Source: Gammaproteobacteria bacterium
Lineage (GTDB): Bacteria; Pseudomonadota; Gammaproteobacteria; Pseudomonadales; Azotimanducaceae
Direction of reading: 5' to 3'
Assembly (NCBI GenBank): GCA_009843635.1
Contig: VYDB01000139.1
Span: forward strand, 1 to 44,073
Length of the DNA: 44,073 bases
The notes below the pieces were generated by a model. That model worked only from the letters and a program-made list of their open reading frames with translations. It made no database searches and was not told where the DNA came from. Every line of letters starts with the position of its first letter. Within the stretch, counting starts at the first letter, position 1. Below are positions 34,772 through 44,073 of the stretch, one piece after another. Made by a program: the position numbers and the translations under genes.

Positions 34772-36094
34772 TTACGCAGCCTTGGTGAACTTAAGCTTCA
34801 GTTCAAGCGTGCCCAGCATGATGCCCGGTTGGTGCAGGAAGGTGTTGCCCGGCGCGTATGCCAGATGGTCGATGTTGTCCAGCAGCCTGTCCCAAGCGAT
34901 GACCTGCTCAAGCCGTGAGAGATGGGCGCCGGGGCAGACCCGCGGGCCTTGGGAAAACGTCAGGTGGCGGCTGACGGCCTTGCGGTCGAGCTGCAGTTCG
35001 TGAGGGCACTCAAACTCCGCCTCGTCGATGTTGCCCGCCGCCCACCGCAGGTGCAGTTGCGAACCCGCCGGCACGGTGACGCCCTGAAAGACCTCATCCT
35101 GGGTGGTGATGCGGGTCGAGAGCCCCTGGGTGGGCGAACGCAGGCGCATGCCTTCCTCGGTGAAGTGCCGAAGCCTGCTGCGGTCCTGCTTGATGGCATC
35201 GAACACGCCGTCGCGCTCGCACAGCAATTGCGCCTGCTCCTCGATGGCGTATTGGGTGGTCTCCAACCCGCCGATGACCATCGCGTACACGATGCCGTTG
35301 ATCTCCAGATCGGTCAGCTTGCGGCCCAAGGCTTGATAGGTCACCTGGGTCAGGAAGGTGATCATGTCGTCCTTGGGGCGGCGGCGGCGATCTTCGATGT
35401 GCGCCTGCACGTAGTCAGCGAATTCGTCGAGCGCCTCGAACTGTTGGCCAATCTGCTCGTCACTCAGCAAATTGCGGTGCCCTTCCCCATAGACAAAGGG
35501 CGCCACTTGGGCAGCGCCCCACTTCTCCACCAAGGCGATGTCTTCCTGGGGGAAGCCGAGGATGCTGTTCATCACCCGCTGCGGCAGCGGACGGGCGAAT
35601 TCGGAGATGAATTCCACTTCCCCGGGGTCGTTGTCGATCCAGTTGCCGATCAGATCGTTCACGTGGCTGGTGATCATTTCCGTGTTGCGGGAGGCGCCCG
35701 GCCCCACCCAGGGATCGGTCAACTCCTGGCGATGGGAGCGGTACAGCTCGTTGGTCGGGCGCAGCGTCATCATCGACGCCATCATGGTGTTTAGGTTGGG
35801 CACGTCTTCCGGTGAGGCGCCTGACTCGTTGAGTTGCTTAAGCCCCATGGTAATGAGGGGCGGAAAGCGCACCGGGTCGCGCACCACCAAGGCGATGTCG
35901 TTGTACTTGGTCAAGATGAAGGCGTCCTTGTCCGGAGTGGGGCCTTCGCCCGGCAAGCGGTGCACGGGGGCCTCGCGATGCAGGATTTCATAGGCCTCGT
36001 ACCAATGCTCCGGAGCGCCCGGACCGAACAGGTCCACGTCGGCAAGCGTCATCGGACACTTCATCGGACTGAGTTCGTGGTTAGGGGTCTTCAA
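34772..36094 (-). CDS. Cytochrome P450 monooxygenase
   Basis: The 440-residue soluble bacterial P450 inserts oxygen into C-H bonds using electrons from a ferredoxin. It has the I-helix oxygen motif GGLETT (about 275-280), the ExxR motif EGMR (314-317), and the heme loop FSQGPRVCPGAHL with Cys387. A TTG at 36094 is chosen because AAGGAAGGA lies just upstream; an ATG at 36064 is the main alternative and would remove ten residues. No ferredoxin or reductase gene is in the window, so redox partners must be elsewhere. A GPH-type transporter lies 98 bases upstream on the same strand, and an SDR follows, which points to uptake and oxidation of one substrate, perhaps a terpenoid, steroid or fatty acid (inference). 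Confidence 0.92.
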   Translation of the reverse strand: MKTPNHELSPMKCPMTLADVDLFGPGAPEHWYEAYEILHREAPVHRLPGEGPTPDKDAFILTKYNDIALVVRDPVRFPPLITMGLKQLNESGASPEDVPNLNTMMASMMTLRPTNELYRSHRQELTDPWVGPGASRNTEMITSHVNDLIGNWIDNDPGEVEFISEFARPLPQRVMNSILGFPQEDIALVEKWGAAQVAPFVYGEGHRNLLSDEQIGQQFEALDEFADYVQAHIEDRRRRPKDDMITFLTQVTYQALGRKLTDLEINGIVYAMVIGGLETTQYAIEEQAQLLCERDGVFDAIKQDRSRLRHFTEEGMRLRSPTQGLSTRITTQDEVFQGVTVPAGSQLHLRWAAGNIDEAEFECPHELQLDRKAVSRHLTFSQGPRVCPGAHLSRLEQVIAWDRLLDNIDHLAYAPGNTFLHQPGIMLGTLELKLKFTKAA

Positions 36095-36192
36095 TGAGTC
36101 CTTCCTTCCATGTAAAGAACCTAGAATGGCCGAGATGGGGTTGTCTCGCAAGTTGCTGGACCAGCCCGATTTGGGCCGGGCCATCGAGCGCT

Positions 36193-37587
36193 TCAGGCCA
36201 CGGCCGCCCGGCGTGCGTCGCGGCGGTCAAATCGTTCGCGGATCCTGGCCAATCGCGTCGCGGAGATGGGATAGCGCCAGATCACCACCACCGCCAAGGC
36301 ATAGCACAGCCAGGGCGGCAGCACATAGACATAGGAGAGCATGCGAATATCCTCCGGGCTGTTGCCGCCGTCGGCCGAGAAGCCCAAGGCCTGGAGCAGC
36401 GGCAGCGCCATCCCCAAGGCCAGGGCGCCGACCAACTTCTGGCCCAAGGACCAGACGGCGATGTAGGAGGCGGCTATGTCCTCCCCGGAGCGCCGCGAGG
36501 CGATCTCGATCACGTCGGCCTTCATCGACATCGAGATGGCGGCGAAGTTGCCCCCGGCAATGCCATAGAGCGCGAGCACCAGGAAGAACCAGCCAAGATC
36601 ACCGCCGCCCAGCAATAGAAACAGGGGCGTGACGAAGACGAACAGCACGCCGCCCGCCACCCAAGTGGGCTTCTTGCCGATGCGTTGCGCGATGGCCACC
36701 CAGATTGGCAAGGAGATCACGTTGAATCCGTAATAGCCGAGCAGGATGGCTTGGGTTTGAGCTTCCGCCTCAATGACATAGGCGGCGAACAGCATGAAGG
36801 TGGCGCTGCCCCAACCGGTGCCCAAGGATTGCAGCAGGAATCCGAAGAACAGCAGCAGGAACGAGCCGTTGCGCAGCATGACGCGCAGGTTGCCGATCAA
36901 GGGTGAGCGAACCGGGCGCATGTCGGCGCGCTCCCGAACGCCCACCAGGGTCGCCGTGATCATCACCGGCAGCGCAATGAGCGCCATGAAGCCGATAATG
37001 GTCAGCCCTTCCCGGGGCAGGCTGCCGTAGCCGGTCACCTGTCCCGCCACCACCGGCACGGCCAGCACGCTCACATTGCCGAAAAAGGCGAACGCTTGGC
37101 GCCAGCCCGTTATGCGGGTGCGCTCGTGGTAGCTGTCGGAGAGTTCCGCGCCCCAAGCGTAGTAGGGGATGTTGATCAGGGTCCAGCCCAGCCAAAGGCA
37201 GACCGATCCGATCAGCAGGTAGGCATTCGACACCGCCCCAGGTGGATTGAAGAGCATGAAGGCCGAGGCGGTCATCAGCGCGCAGCCCGCCGCCATCCAA
37301 GGCTTGCGCCGTCCAAAACGGCCCCCGGTGCGGTCGCTGAGGTAGCCGATCAGCGGATCGGTGATCACGTCCGAAACCCGGGCCAGCATCAGAATCAGCC
37401 CCACGTCGGCGAGTTCGAGGCCGAAGTCCTTGGCGTAAACGAAGGGCAGATACAGGGCAACCGGGATGCTGCCGAGATAAACCGCGTACTCCGGCAGCGC
37501 AAAGAGCACCAGCTTGCGTCTTGGAATGGGCTCGTGGGCGGCGGTCAAGTCAGTTCCAACTTCGCAGGACGGCGGCCATCTTGGCAC
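36193..37587 (-). CDS. Major facilitator superfamily transporter, GPH (MelB-like) type
   Basis: The 464-residue protein has 12 hydrophobic spans and the GPH family loop between helices 2 and 3, DPLIGYLSDRTGGRFGRRKP (77-96). GPH carriers move sugars, glucuronides or related compounds with Na+ or H+; members in catabolic clusters may carry other polar substrates. The start used is GTG at 37587; a TTG about 13 codons in is possible and the N-terminus before PRRKLVLFALPEY (about 22-34) is not conserved. It leads toward the P450 operon with a 98-base gap, so it may share control. It is divergent from an SDR at 37662. Confidence 0.88.
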   Translation of the reverse strand: MPRWPPSCEVGTDLTAAHEPIPRRKLVLFALPEYAVYLGSIPVALYLPFVYAKDFGLELADVGLILMLARVSDVITDPLIGYLSDRTGGRFGRRKPWMAAGCALMTASAFMLFNPPGAVSNAYLLIGSVCLWLGWTLINIPYYAWGAELSDSYHERTRITGWRQAFAFFGNVSVLAVPVVAGQVTGYGSLPREGLTIIGFMALIALPVMITATLVGVRERADMRPVRSPLIGNLRVMLRNGSFLLLFFGFLLQSLGTGWGSATFMLFAAYVIEAEAQTQAILLGYYGFNVISLPIWVAIAQRIGKKPTWVAGGVLFVFVTPLFLLLGGGDLGWFFLVLALYGIAGGNFAAISMSMKADVIEIASRRSGEDIAASYIAVWSLGQKLVGALALGMALPLLQALGFSADGGNSPEDIRMLSYVYVLPPWLCYALAVVVIWRYPISATRLARIRERFDRRDARRAAVA

Positions 37588-37661
37588 ACTCGCACGTCCT
37601 CGCCTATTGCCCCAAATCCAGACATCAGGCTAGGCTTGCGTTTTTTCCAAGGGGGATAGTC

Positions 37662-38435
37662 ATGGGCATGCACGAACTGTTTCGACTCGACGGCAAGGTG
37701 GCCGTGGTCACCGGCGGCGGGCGCGGCATCGGCCGCGGCATCGCCCTGGCGTTGGCTGAGTGCGGCGCGGACGTGGCCGTTGTGGCGCGCCGTCAGCACG
37801 ACGTGGACGCGGTCGCCAAGGAGATCGAGGAGCGGGGCCAACGGGGGCTGGGCGTCTCCGCCGACGTGATGGACTTCACCGCCATCCCCAAGGTGCTCGA
37901 CCAAGTGGTCGAGGACTTCGGGCGCCTCGACATCATGGTCAACAACGCCGGCGGCAACCTCGACCGCAAGATGTACGCCCTCCCCGACATCTCCATCGAG
38001 AAGTTTGACGAGCAGCTCACGCTCAACATGAAGACCAAGTGGTGGGGCTCGCAGCAGGCCGCCAAGCGCATGACCGATGGGGGGCGCATCATCAACATCA
38101 TCTCCATCGCCGCCCACAAGCCCTCGCCGGGCTTCGGCGTCTATTCGGCGGCCAACATGGGCATGATCAGCATGACCCGCACGCTGGCCGTGGAACTCGC
38201 CCCCAAGGGCATCACCGTCAACTGCATCGCCCCCGGCATCATCGTCACCGAGATGTTGGTGGAGACGATGAACATCAGCGAGCAGGAGGCCGTGGACAAC
38301 TTTGGCCCGGTCATTCCCCTAGGCCGCACCGGACGGCCGGAGGACTGCGCCGCCGCCGCGGTGTTCTTCGCCTCGCCCGCAGCGGAATGGACCACCGGCC
38401 AGTTCATCGACGTGGCAGGGGGACAGCCGAACTAG
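37662..38435 (+). CDS. SDR-family protein with Asn in place of catalytic Lys
   Basis: The 257-residue protein has TGGGRGIG (17-24), NNAG (94-97) and Ser148 and Tyr161 at the usual 13-residue spacing, but the Lys of YxxxK is Asn165 (YSAAN). In classical SDRs that lysine lowers the tyrosine pKa and holds the cofactor ribose, so activity may be changed or lost. The C-terminal SPAAEWTTGQFIDVAGG is normal. ATG at 37662 has GGGGGA eight bases upstream; a frame extending to 37521 lacks family features. Arg43-Arg44 after the second strand suggests NADP(H). The gene ends before a tRNA gene. It may be a non-classical SDR or a binding protein. Confidence 0.85.
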   Translation: MGMHELFRLDGKVAVVTGGGRGIGRGIALALAECGADVAVVARRQHDVDAVAKEIEERGQRGLGVSADVMDFTAIPKVLDQVVEDFGRLDIMVNNAGGNLDRKMYALPDISIEKFDEQLTLNMKTKWWGSQQAAKRMTDGGRIINIISIAAHKPSPGFGVYSAANMGMISMTRTLAVELAPKGITVNCIAPGIIVTEMLVETMNISEQEAVDNFGPVIPLGRTGRPEDCAAAAVFFASPAAEWTTGQFIDVAGGQPN

Positions 38436-38525
38436 GCGCTCATCGATCAAATCGCACGCCGTCCCCAAGGCGGGGGTTGAGTGTTGGCGCACCCGCTTGA
38501 GGTTGCTAAGATTCGCGCCCCCGAT

Positions 38526-38612
38526 GCCTGGGTGGCGAAATCGGTAGACGCGCCAGACTCAAAATCTGGTTTGGGCAACCAAGTGAGAGTTCGAGTCTCT
38601 CCCCAGGCACCA
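38526..38612 (+). tRNA. tRNA-Leu (anticodon CAA)
   Basis: An 87-base cloverleaf with acceptor stem GCCTGGG/CCCAGGC, a D arm (GGTGGCGAAATCGGTAGACGC), anticodon stem CCAGA/TCTGG with loop CTCAAAA (anticodon CAA, reads UUG), a long variable arm typical of class II tRNAs, a T arm with GTTCGAGTC, and an encoded CCA end. No integrase gene lies beside it. Confidence 0.96.
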
Positions 38613-38627
38613 ATTCCCTGCCCCAGA

Positions 38628-39497
38628 TCAGTTCCGCAATGGCAGTGCTGCAATCTGAACCCGTGCGGCGGCACCAAAGAGGCGCGCCGCGTCTTCATCG
38701 ACACCCCCTTCGGGGTTCAGGGACGGCCAGAGCCCATCGAGCCCGGTGATGATGTCCTGCAACTGCGCCGCCACTGCCGCCGCGCTGGCGCTGTCCGCAA
38801 ACGCAGCCGAGCGCGCCCAAGCATTGGCGACCTGCGTAAACCCCCAAGCGTCCTGATACTCGTGCAGATTGTCGATGACGCCGTCAATGACCCCGATCTG
38901 GTATTCCACCCCCGCAGTTCGCAGAAGGTTTTCGATCACCTTGGCGAGCACCGCCGGGTCATCGGTACCGGCTGATTGCTCGCATCGGCCAATGTTCGCT
39001 GTCAGTCCTTCGTAGATCGCGGCCACCTCCTCTTGCGCAGCGCGCGCCGTTACCGCCGCGGTGAGCGATTCCAGATCGTTCGCGAAGCCATCGCAGCCGC
39101 GCGCGTTGAACGCCGGAACCATGGACGCGTAGATCTCTTCTTGAGGGTGCTTCATGTGGGTTTCAGACAGCAGCGGCAGTTCACGCTTATAGAGCGCATA
39201 GCCCACCGCGAGATGTCCACGGATCAGCCCGAGATGGGTAAGATAGCCAACGTCGTCGGTGGCCAGATCAGCACCGGCGGTAGCGGCGCCTTCGCCTTCT
39301 CCACCAGTGCCTTCGCCTTCTACAAGCGGCTGGGTGAGCGTGACCGCATCTTCGCTGTCGGCTGGCTTCATCGAGGCACCCTCCTCGCCGCTGCATCCGG
39401 CCAGGGCGCTGGTCACCAGCCAGACCGCGCTGCCCAGCACGCCAATGGTCTTCCAACGAACAGGGTTCATTGCTTTGCTCGATACTCGGTTGCTCAT
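38628..39497 (-). CDS. Uncharacterised lipoprotein beside the iron importer
   Basis: I do not recognise a family with certainty. The 289-residue product has a lipoprotein signal (LVTSALAGC, lipid-bearing Cys35), a low-complexity Gly/Glu linker (about 53-70, GEGTGGEGEG) and a mostly helical body with conserved-looking segments (THLGLIRGHLAVGYALYKRE; HMKHPQEEIYASM), including several His and Met residues that could bind a metal. ATG at 39497 is chosen because it places the signal peptide properly; an ATG at 39470 and one at 39599 are alternatives. It follows the iron-binding-protein gene by about 100 bases on the same strand, so a role in iron handling in the envelope is a reasonable inference only. 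Confidence 0.62.
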   Translation of the reverse strand: MSNRVSSKAMNPVRWKTIGVLGSAVWLVTSALAGCSGEEGASMKPADSEDAVTLTQPLVEGEGTGGEGEGAATAGADLATDDVGYLTHLGLIRGHLAVGYALYKRELPLLSETHMKHPQEEIYASMVPAFNARGCDGFANDLESLTAAVTARAAQEEVAAIYEGLTANIGRCEQSAGTDDPAVLAKVIENLLRTAGVEYQIGVIDGVIDNLHEYQDAWGFTQVANAWARSAAFADSASAAAVAAQLQDIITGLDGLWPSLNPEGGVDEDAARLFGAAARVQIAALPLRN

Positions 39498-39601
39498 GAT
39501 GGTCTGCCTAGAAAAAGTGTTGAGTGACGGCCGCGTGGACGCCTTTGCGACGCTGCGCAACAACTTGCTCCGGCTTTGGGCGGAGTGAAATTCGGCCACC
39601 C

Positions 39602-40720
39602 CTAACGCCAGCCGGCGCGGTCATAGATGCGCACCGCCTCGGCTTGGTTCTGACCGAGCAACCCGGCGCTGATCCCATCTTCCTTGAAGGTGCCCAGCGC
39701 CGTGATGGGGCCGGATGCCTCACCGACCACCGGATACTCGTTGTTGCCCTCCGCGAAGACCTTTTGGGCGAAGTCACTGGTGAGGTACTCCAAGAACCTT
39801 ACGGCATTGTCGCGATTCGGCGCATGGCGGGTGACGCCCGCGCCGCTGATGTTGACGTGGGTGCCACGGTCGGCCTGGTTCGGGAACACCACGGTTATCC
39901 GGTCCACCATGCGCTGATCTGCCTCTTCGGAACTCGCCAGCCAGCGGCCGACGTAGTAGGTGTTGGCAAGCGTCAGCCCGCATTCCCCCGAAGCGACGGC
40001 AGCAAGATTGCCCGTGTCGTTGCTTTGGGGCGGGCGGGCGAAGTTCGCCACCACGCCTTTGGCCCACTCCTCCGCTGCGGCTGCGCCTAGGGCATCTATC
40101 AAAGACGACATGAGCGACAGGTTGTAGATGTTGGAGGATGAACGCATGCAGACTTTGCCTAGCAACTCCGTATCGGCGAGGTCTTCATAGCGCGCGACGG
40201 CATCCGCAAGCGGGCTGTCCTTGCCATGGACAATCACCCGCGCACGCTTGGACAGCCCAAACCAATGCCCCGCGGGCTCGCGAAGATGGGTGGGGATGCG
40301 CTGTTCAAGCACCTCCGACCTTACCGGCTGGAAAACCCCGCGTTCCTGGGCTCGCCACAAGCGCCCGGCATCCACTGTGATCAAGATGTCGGCCGGCGTG
40401 TATTCGCCCTCGTTGACGATCCGCTCGATCAGGGCATCGCTGCCGCCTTCGATGAGGTTGACCTTGATGCCCGTGCGTTCGGTAAAGGTGTCGTAGAGCG
40501 CAAAGTCCGTGTCGTAGTGTCTCGCCGAGTACAGGTTGACCTCTTCGGCAGCGAGAAGTGGGGCCGAGGCCGCGAAACCGGCAAAAACCAAGGCGGTCAG
40601 CCTGGCGGCTTTCCATGGCACAAATGGAAACAGTCTCGCAGCGAAAAGGTTGTTCCTTCGGCGTCGGCGGTGTGCCGTTCCGGGGCAAGCTGAAGGCTCG
40701 CAGGAAAATCTCTGGATCAT
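39602..40720 (-). CDS. fbpA: Ferric-iron ABC transporter substrate-binding protein
   Basis: FbpA-type proteins bind Fe3+ in the periplasm and pass it to an ABC importer. The 372-residue protein has YSARHYDTD (64-72) at the start of the mature part and the tandem tyrosines Tyr255-Tyr256 (LANTYYVGR) that bind the iron. The N-terminus is long and Arg-rich before the signal segment (LTALVFAGFAASAPLLA); a GTG at 40618 would give a tidier signal peptide, so the start is uncertain. It lies 44 bases after the ATPase gene on the same strand. A strong Fur-type site overlaps the 3' end of that gene, so iron would repress this gene directly. Confidence 0.88.
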   Translation of the reverse strand: MIQRFSCEPSACPGTAHRRRRRNNLFAARLFPFVPWKAARLTALVFAGFAASAPLLAAEEVNLYSARHYDTDFALYDTFTERTGIKVNLIEGGSDALIERIVNEGEYTPADILITVDAGRLWRAQERGVFQPVRSEVLEQRIPTHLREPAGHWFGLSKRARVIVHGKDSPLADAVARYEDLADTELLGKVCMRSSSNIYNLSLMSSLIDALGAAAAEEWAKGVVANFARPPQSNDTGNLAAVASGECGLTLANTYYVGRWLASSEEADQRMVDRITVVFPNQADRGTHVNISGAGVTRHAPNRDNAVRFLEYLTSDFAQKVFAEGNNEYPVVGEASGPITALGTFKEDGISAGLLGQNQAEAVRIYDRAGWR

Positions 40721-40764
40721 GATTGGAATCTACTCTTTAGCGGTTGGAAGGGGATATCCGAGTC

Positions 40765-41875
<1,111 letters not shown>

Positions 41876-41877
<2 letters not shown>

Positions 41878-43543
41878 GTTCAATCAGGCGCCAACGTCGG
41901 CTCGTGTCGGGCTGCGGATGCCTAGCGTCCCCTCGGCATGGACTCTGGGCGCCGTGGCCATCGCCCTGCCCATCGCGGTGCCGATCGCTGCCATTCTGCT
42001 CACCTTTGTCGCGCCGGATTCAGCCGTTTGGGCACATCTGCGCGAGACCGTGCTGCTGGAGTACCTGCTCAATACCGTGGCGTTGCTGCTGATGGTGGCA
42101 ATCTTGGCCCTGCTCCTTGGCGCCGGATGCGCTTGGCTCGTGGCAACCAAGGAATTTCCCGGGCGCCGGGTGTTTGCTTGGGCGCTGATTCTACCCTTTG
42201 CCGCGCCGGCATACGTGGTTGCCTACGCCTATGCGGACATCCTCGCCTACGCAAGCCCCTTGCAGACTTGGCTGCGCGATCTGGACCTGCTGCGCGAGGG
42301 GCTGCCGGCGATCCGCTCCCTTCCCGGCGCGGGCATGGTGTTGGGCTTTACGCTCTATCCCTACGTTTACCTGCTGGCCTACGTCGCCTTCGCAGACCAT
42401 GCCGGGCAGTTTACTGAAGCGGCGAGGACGCTGGGCGCCTCGCCGAGGCGGGCGTTTTTCACGATTGCCCTGCCGCAGGCGCGTCCGGCGATTGCCGGCG
42501 GCCTGGCGTTGACGCTCATGGAGACCGCAGCGGACTTCGGCGTGGTCGATTTCTTCGGTGTGCCGACGCTCACCAACGGCATCTTCCGAACCTGGTACGC
42601 CCAGGGCGAGCATCAGGCCGCCATGCAACTCGCCGGCTGGCTGTTCTTGATCGTCGTGGTGCTTGTGGTGTTGGAGCAATTGGCGCGGCGCGGGCTGCGC
42701 GCCAACCCGGTGTCGAGAAACATGCCGCCAACCCGCACGCGACTAGCGGGGTGGCGTGGCGCCCTCGCCTCGCTGGCTTGCGCGGTTCCACTGATTCTCG
42801 GCCTGCTACTGCCCGCCGCAACGCTGCTGCGGCATGCGCTCATCAGCGGCGACCCAAGCTTCGGCGCCTCCTTCATCGGCTACGTGACCAACAGCGTCGC
42901 GGTGGCAATGATCGCGGCGGTGCTCGCTGGGCTCTGCGCACTCTGGCTCAACTACGCGTTGCGCCTTCAAGGGGAGGCGCGGCTGCTCAGGCTCGGCGTG
43001 CGTACGGCCACGCTCGGCTATGCGATTCCCGGCATGGTGCTCGCGGTCGGACTCATTGGACCCTTGACCACACTCGACAAGCATCTGGCGGGCTGGCTGG
43101 ACAGCGCCTTTGGCGTGCAGACGGGGCTGCTGCTCACCGGGAGCATGGCCGCCTTGGTGTTTGTGTATCTCGCTCGCTTCCTGACCGTCGCGTTCAACAG
43201 CCTGGAAGGCGGCATGGCCCGCATTCATCCCAACTACGACAGCGCCGCGCGCAGCCTGGGCTCAAGCCCCGGCGGGCTGCTGGCGCGCGTTCACCTGCCT
43301 TTGCTCACGCCGGCGCTGCTGACCGCCATGCTGCTGGTGTTCGTGGACGTGATCAAGGAGCTGCCGGCAACGCTCATCCTGCGGCCGTTCAATTTTGAAA
43401 CCTTGGCGACCCGCGCCTACCGCCTCGCCTCGGACGAGCGCCTGGCCGAGGCCTCAACGGCTTCACTCATGATCCTTGCCGTCGGCCTCGTGCCCACCCT
43501 GGTGCTCGCATGGCGGAATTTCGCGGCGCGCGGAAGCCGTTAA
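41876..43543 (+). CDS. fbpB: Ferric-iron ABC transporter permease
   Basis: The 555-residue membrane protein is a fused permease of the FbpB/AfuB type, with two similar halves of six or so helices. Each half has an EAA-type loop that contacts the ATPase: EAARTLGASPRRAFFTIALPQ near 180-200 and DSAARSLGSSPGGLLARVHLPL near 453-474 (one loop is shortened here for clarity). The start ATG at 41876 overlaps the start of the divergent ATPase gene; an ATG at 41918 (MPSVPSAW) is a better fit, since it would leave room for control sites. The permease imports Fe3+ delivered by FbpA. Confidence 0.88.
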
Positions 43544-43603
43544 TCCGCTGAACGAGAGCTGGCAGGTTGTATCGGGACCCAAATCGTGCAGAATTGCGCC
43601 GCC

Positions 43604-43900
43604 ATGTCGCCAATCACTCAGCACTACTGGATACCAAGGCTCGGGATAGTCCTATTCTTGGTCGGGCAAGCATTCTCCGTTGCCCATGCGAGTGAATTCG
43701 GCCGAGACCCCCACGAGCACCATGGCGTTGCTTGTTTCGCAATCCTGACCGATGAGCAAGAAGGGCTCGTTTCGGCTGCCAGACCCACGGCGTCAACGCT
43801 CATTGCCTTGGTCTCCGCTGCACCCCAATCCGCGAGACCAGCGCCGCTAAAGCGCCTGCACTCGATTCGACCTCCGCCTACAGGCCCCCCTCCGATCTAA
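43604..43900 (+). CDS. Small exported protein with a His-rich motif
   Basis: I do not recognise a family. The 98-residue product has a signal peptide (LGIVLFLVGQAFSVAHA, about 13-29), then a short motif DPHEHHGVACFA (35-46) with three His and a Cys that could bind a metal, and a proline-rich C-terminal tail. ATG at 43604 is taken; the frame opens at 43586. It lies 60 bases after the iron permease and just before an exported protein at 43997. Small proteins of this layout are found near metal-transport genes, but the metal is unknown. Confidence 0.5.
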   Translation: MSPITQHYWIPRLGIVLFLVGQAFSVAHASEFGRDPHEHHGVACFAILTDEQEGLVSAARPTASTLIALVSAAPQSARPAPLKRLHSIRPPPTGPPPI

Positions 43901-43996
43901 AGCGCCTTGATTTCCTGGCGCCGCTAAGGGCGTGGGCGCATTTGTGCGCGCCACCGCTGTCTTTGCGGCACTTCAAACGTTTATAGATCGAGAAAA

Positions 43997-44073
43997 ATGA
44001 CCCAACACACATCCAAGTCGGTGGCGCTCGCATTCGCTGCCGCACTCACTTATTCCTACGCGCTGCCCAGCGC
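43997..44073 (+). CDS. 5' end of an exported protein, cut by the window edge
   Basis: Only the first 25 codons are present. They encode a probable signal peptide (MTQHTSKSVALAFAAALTYSYA). The setting, after a small His-rich protein and an iron importer, would fit a TonB-dependent receptor, but the visible part cannot show that. The 96 bases before it hold no gene. Confidence 0.45.
   Translation, partial: MTQHTSKSVALAFAAALTYSYALPS

Noticed and set aside
38526-38612. tRNA-Leu as the attachment site of a mobile element
   Set aside because: No integrase or direct repeat of the tRNA 3' end was found nearby; the genes on both sides look like stable chromosomal genes.
43901-43996. Possible riboswitch or terminator before the last gene
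   Set aside because: Short GC-rich inverted repeats are present but none makes a convincing terminator or known riboswitch core.

Overview
The window looks like chromosome from a GC-rich, Gram-negative gammaproteobacterium, probably an uncultured marine or host-associated heterotroph. The Gram-negative signs are three TonB-type signal or receptor genes (the last cut by the window edge), an RND pump with a lipoprotein adaptor, several lipoprotein signals and a tRNA with an encoded CCA end. The genus cannot be told from sequence alone. Gene density is high, and many neighbours overlap by four bases (ATGA), so translational coupling is common.

Region 1 (1-4.5 kb) is defensive: a McrBC type IV restriction pair (McrB is open at the left edge), then, convergently, an Xre/MbcA-type antitoxin and a RES-domain toxin overlapping by ATGA. 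Region 2 (4.5-13 kb) is metabolic. It holds a malonyl-CoA synthetase and a tightly packed minus-strand operon: two half-size DUF1538 membrane proteins, a PII-like protein, a CBS-pair protein, a CHM-isomerase-type tautomerase, a secreted protein of unknown function and a TPR protein. Divergent from it are a fumarylacetoacetase-family enzyme and a type III CoA-transferase, followed by a convergent SDR.

Region 3 (13-18.7 kb) is a patchwork accessory island: an intact DUF2235 hydrolase, a class II Fic protein, a very small membrane protein with an acidic glycine-rich tail, a truncated second copy of the DUF2235 gene, a frameshifted Rpn-family nuclease/transposase, a decayed PIN-domain toxin and another small membrane protein. 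Broken genes and sparse coding point to past gene gain and loss.

Region 4 (18.8-30.5 kb) has two divergent TonB-dependent receptors. The plus-strand receptor runs with intergenic gaps of 5-12 bases into an RND adaptor, an RND pump and a serine-hydrolase lipoprotein, with no TolC-like gene. Region 5 (30-38.5 kb) carries enzymes typical of small-molecule oxidation and detoxification: a SnoaL-like protein, a GST with an LLM-type flavin oxidoreductase, an ADP-ribosylglycohydrolase, an AlkB-like dioxygenase, a P450 with an SDR, a GPH-type transporter, and an SDR whose YxxxK lysine is asparagine.

Region 6 (38.5-44 kb) follows a tRNA-Leu(CAA). It has an uncharacterised lipoprotein and a ferric-iron ABC importer (binding protein, ATPase, divergent permease). 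A strong Fur-type palindrome before the binding-protein gene lies inside the last codons of the ATPase gene. A small histidine-rich exported protein and the first codons of another exported protein close the window. No CRISPR array, rRNA, integrase, prophage or intact insertion sequence was seen.
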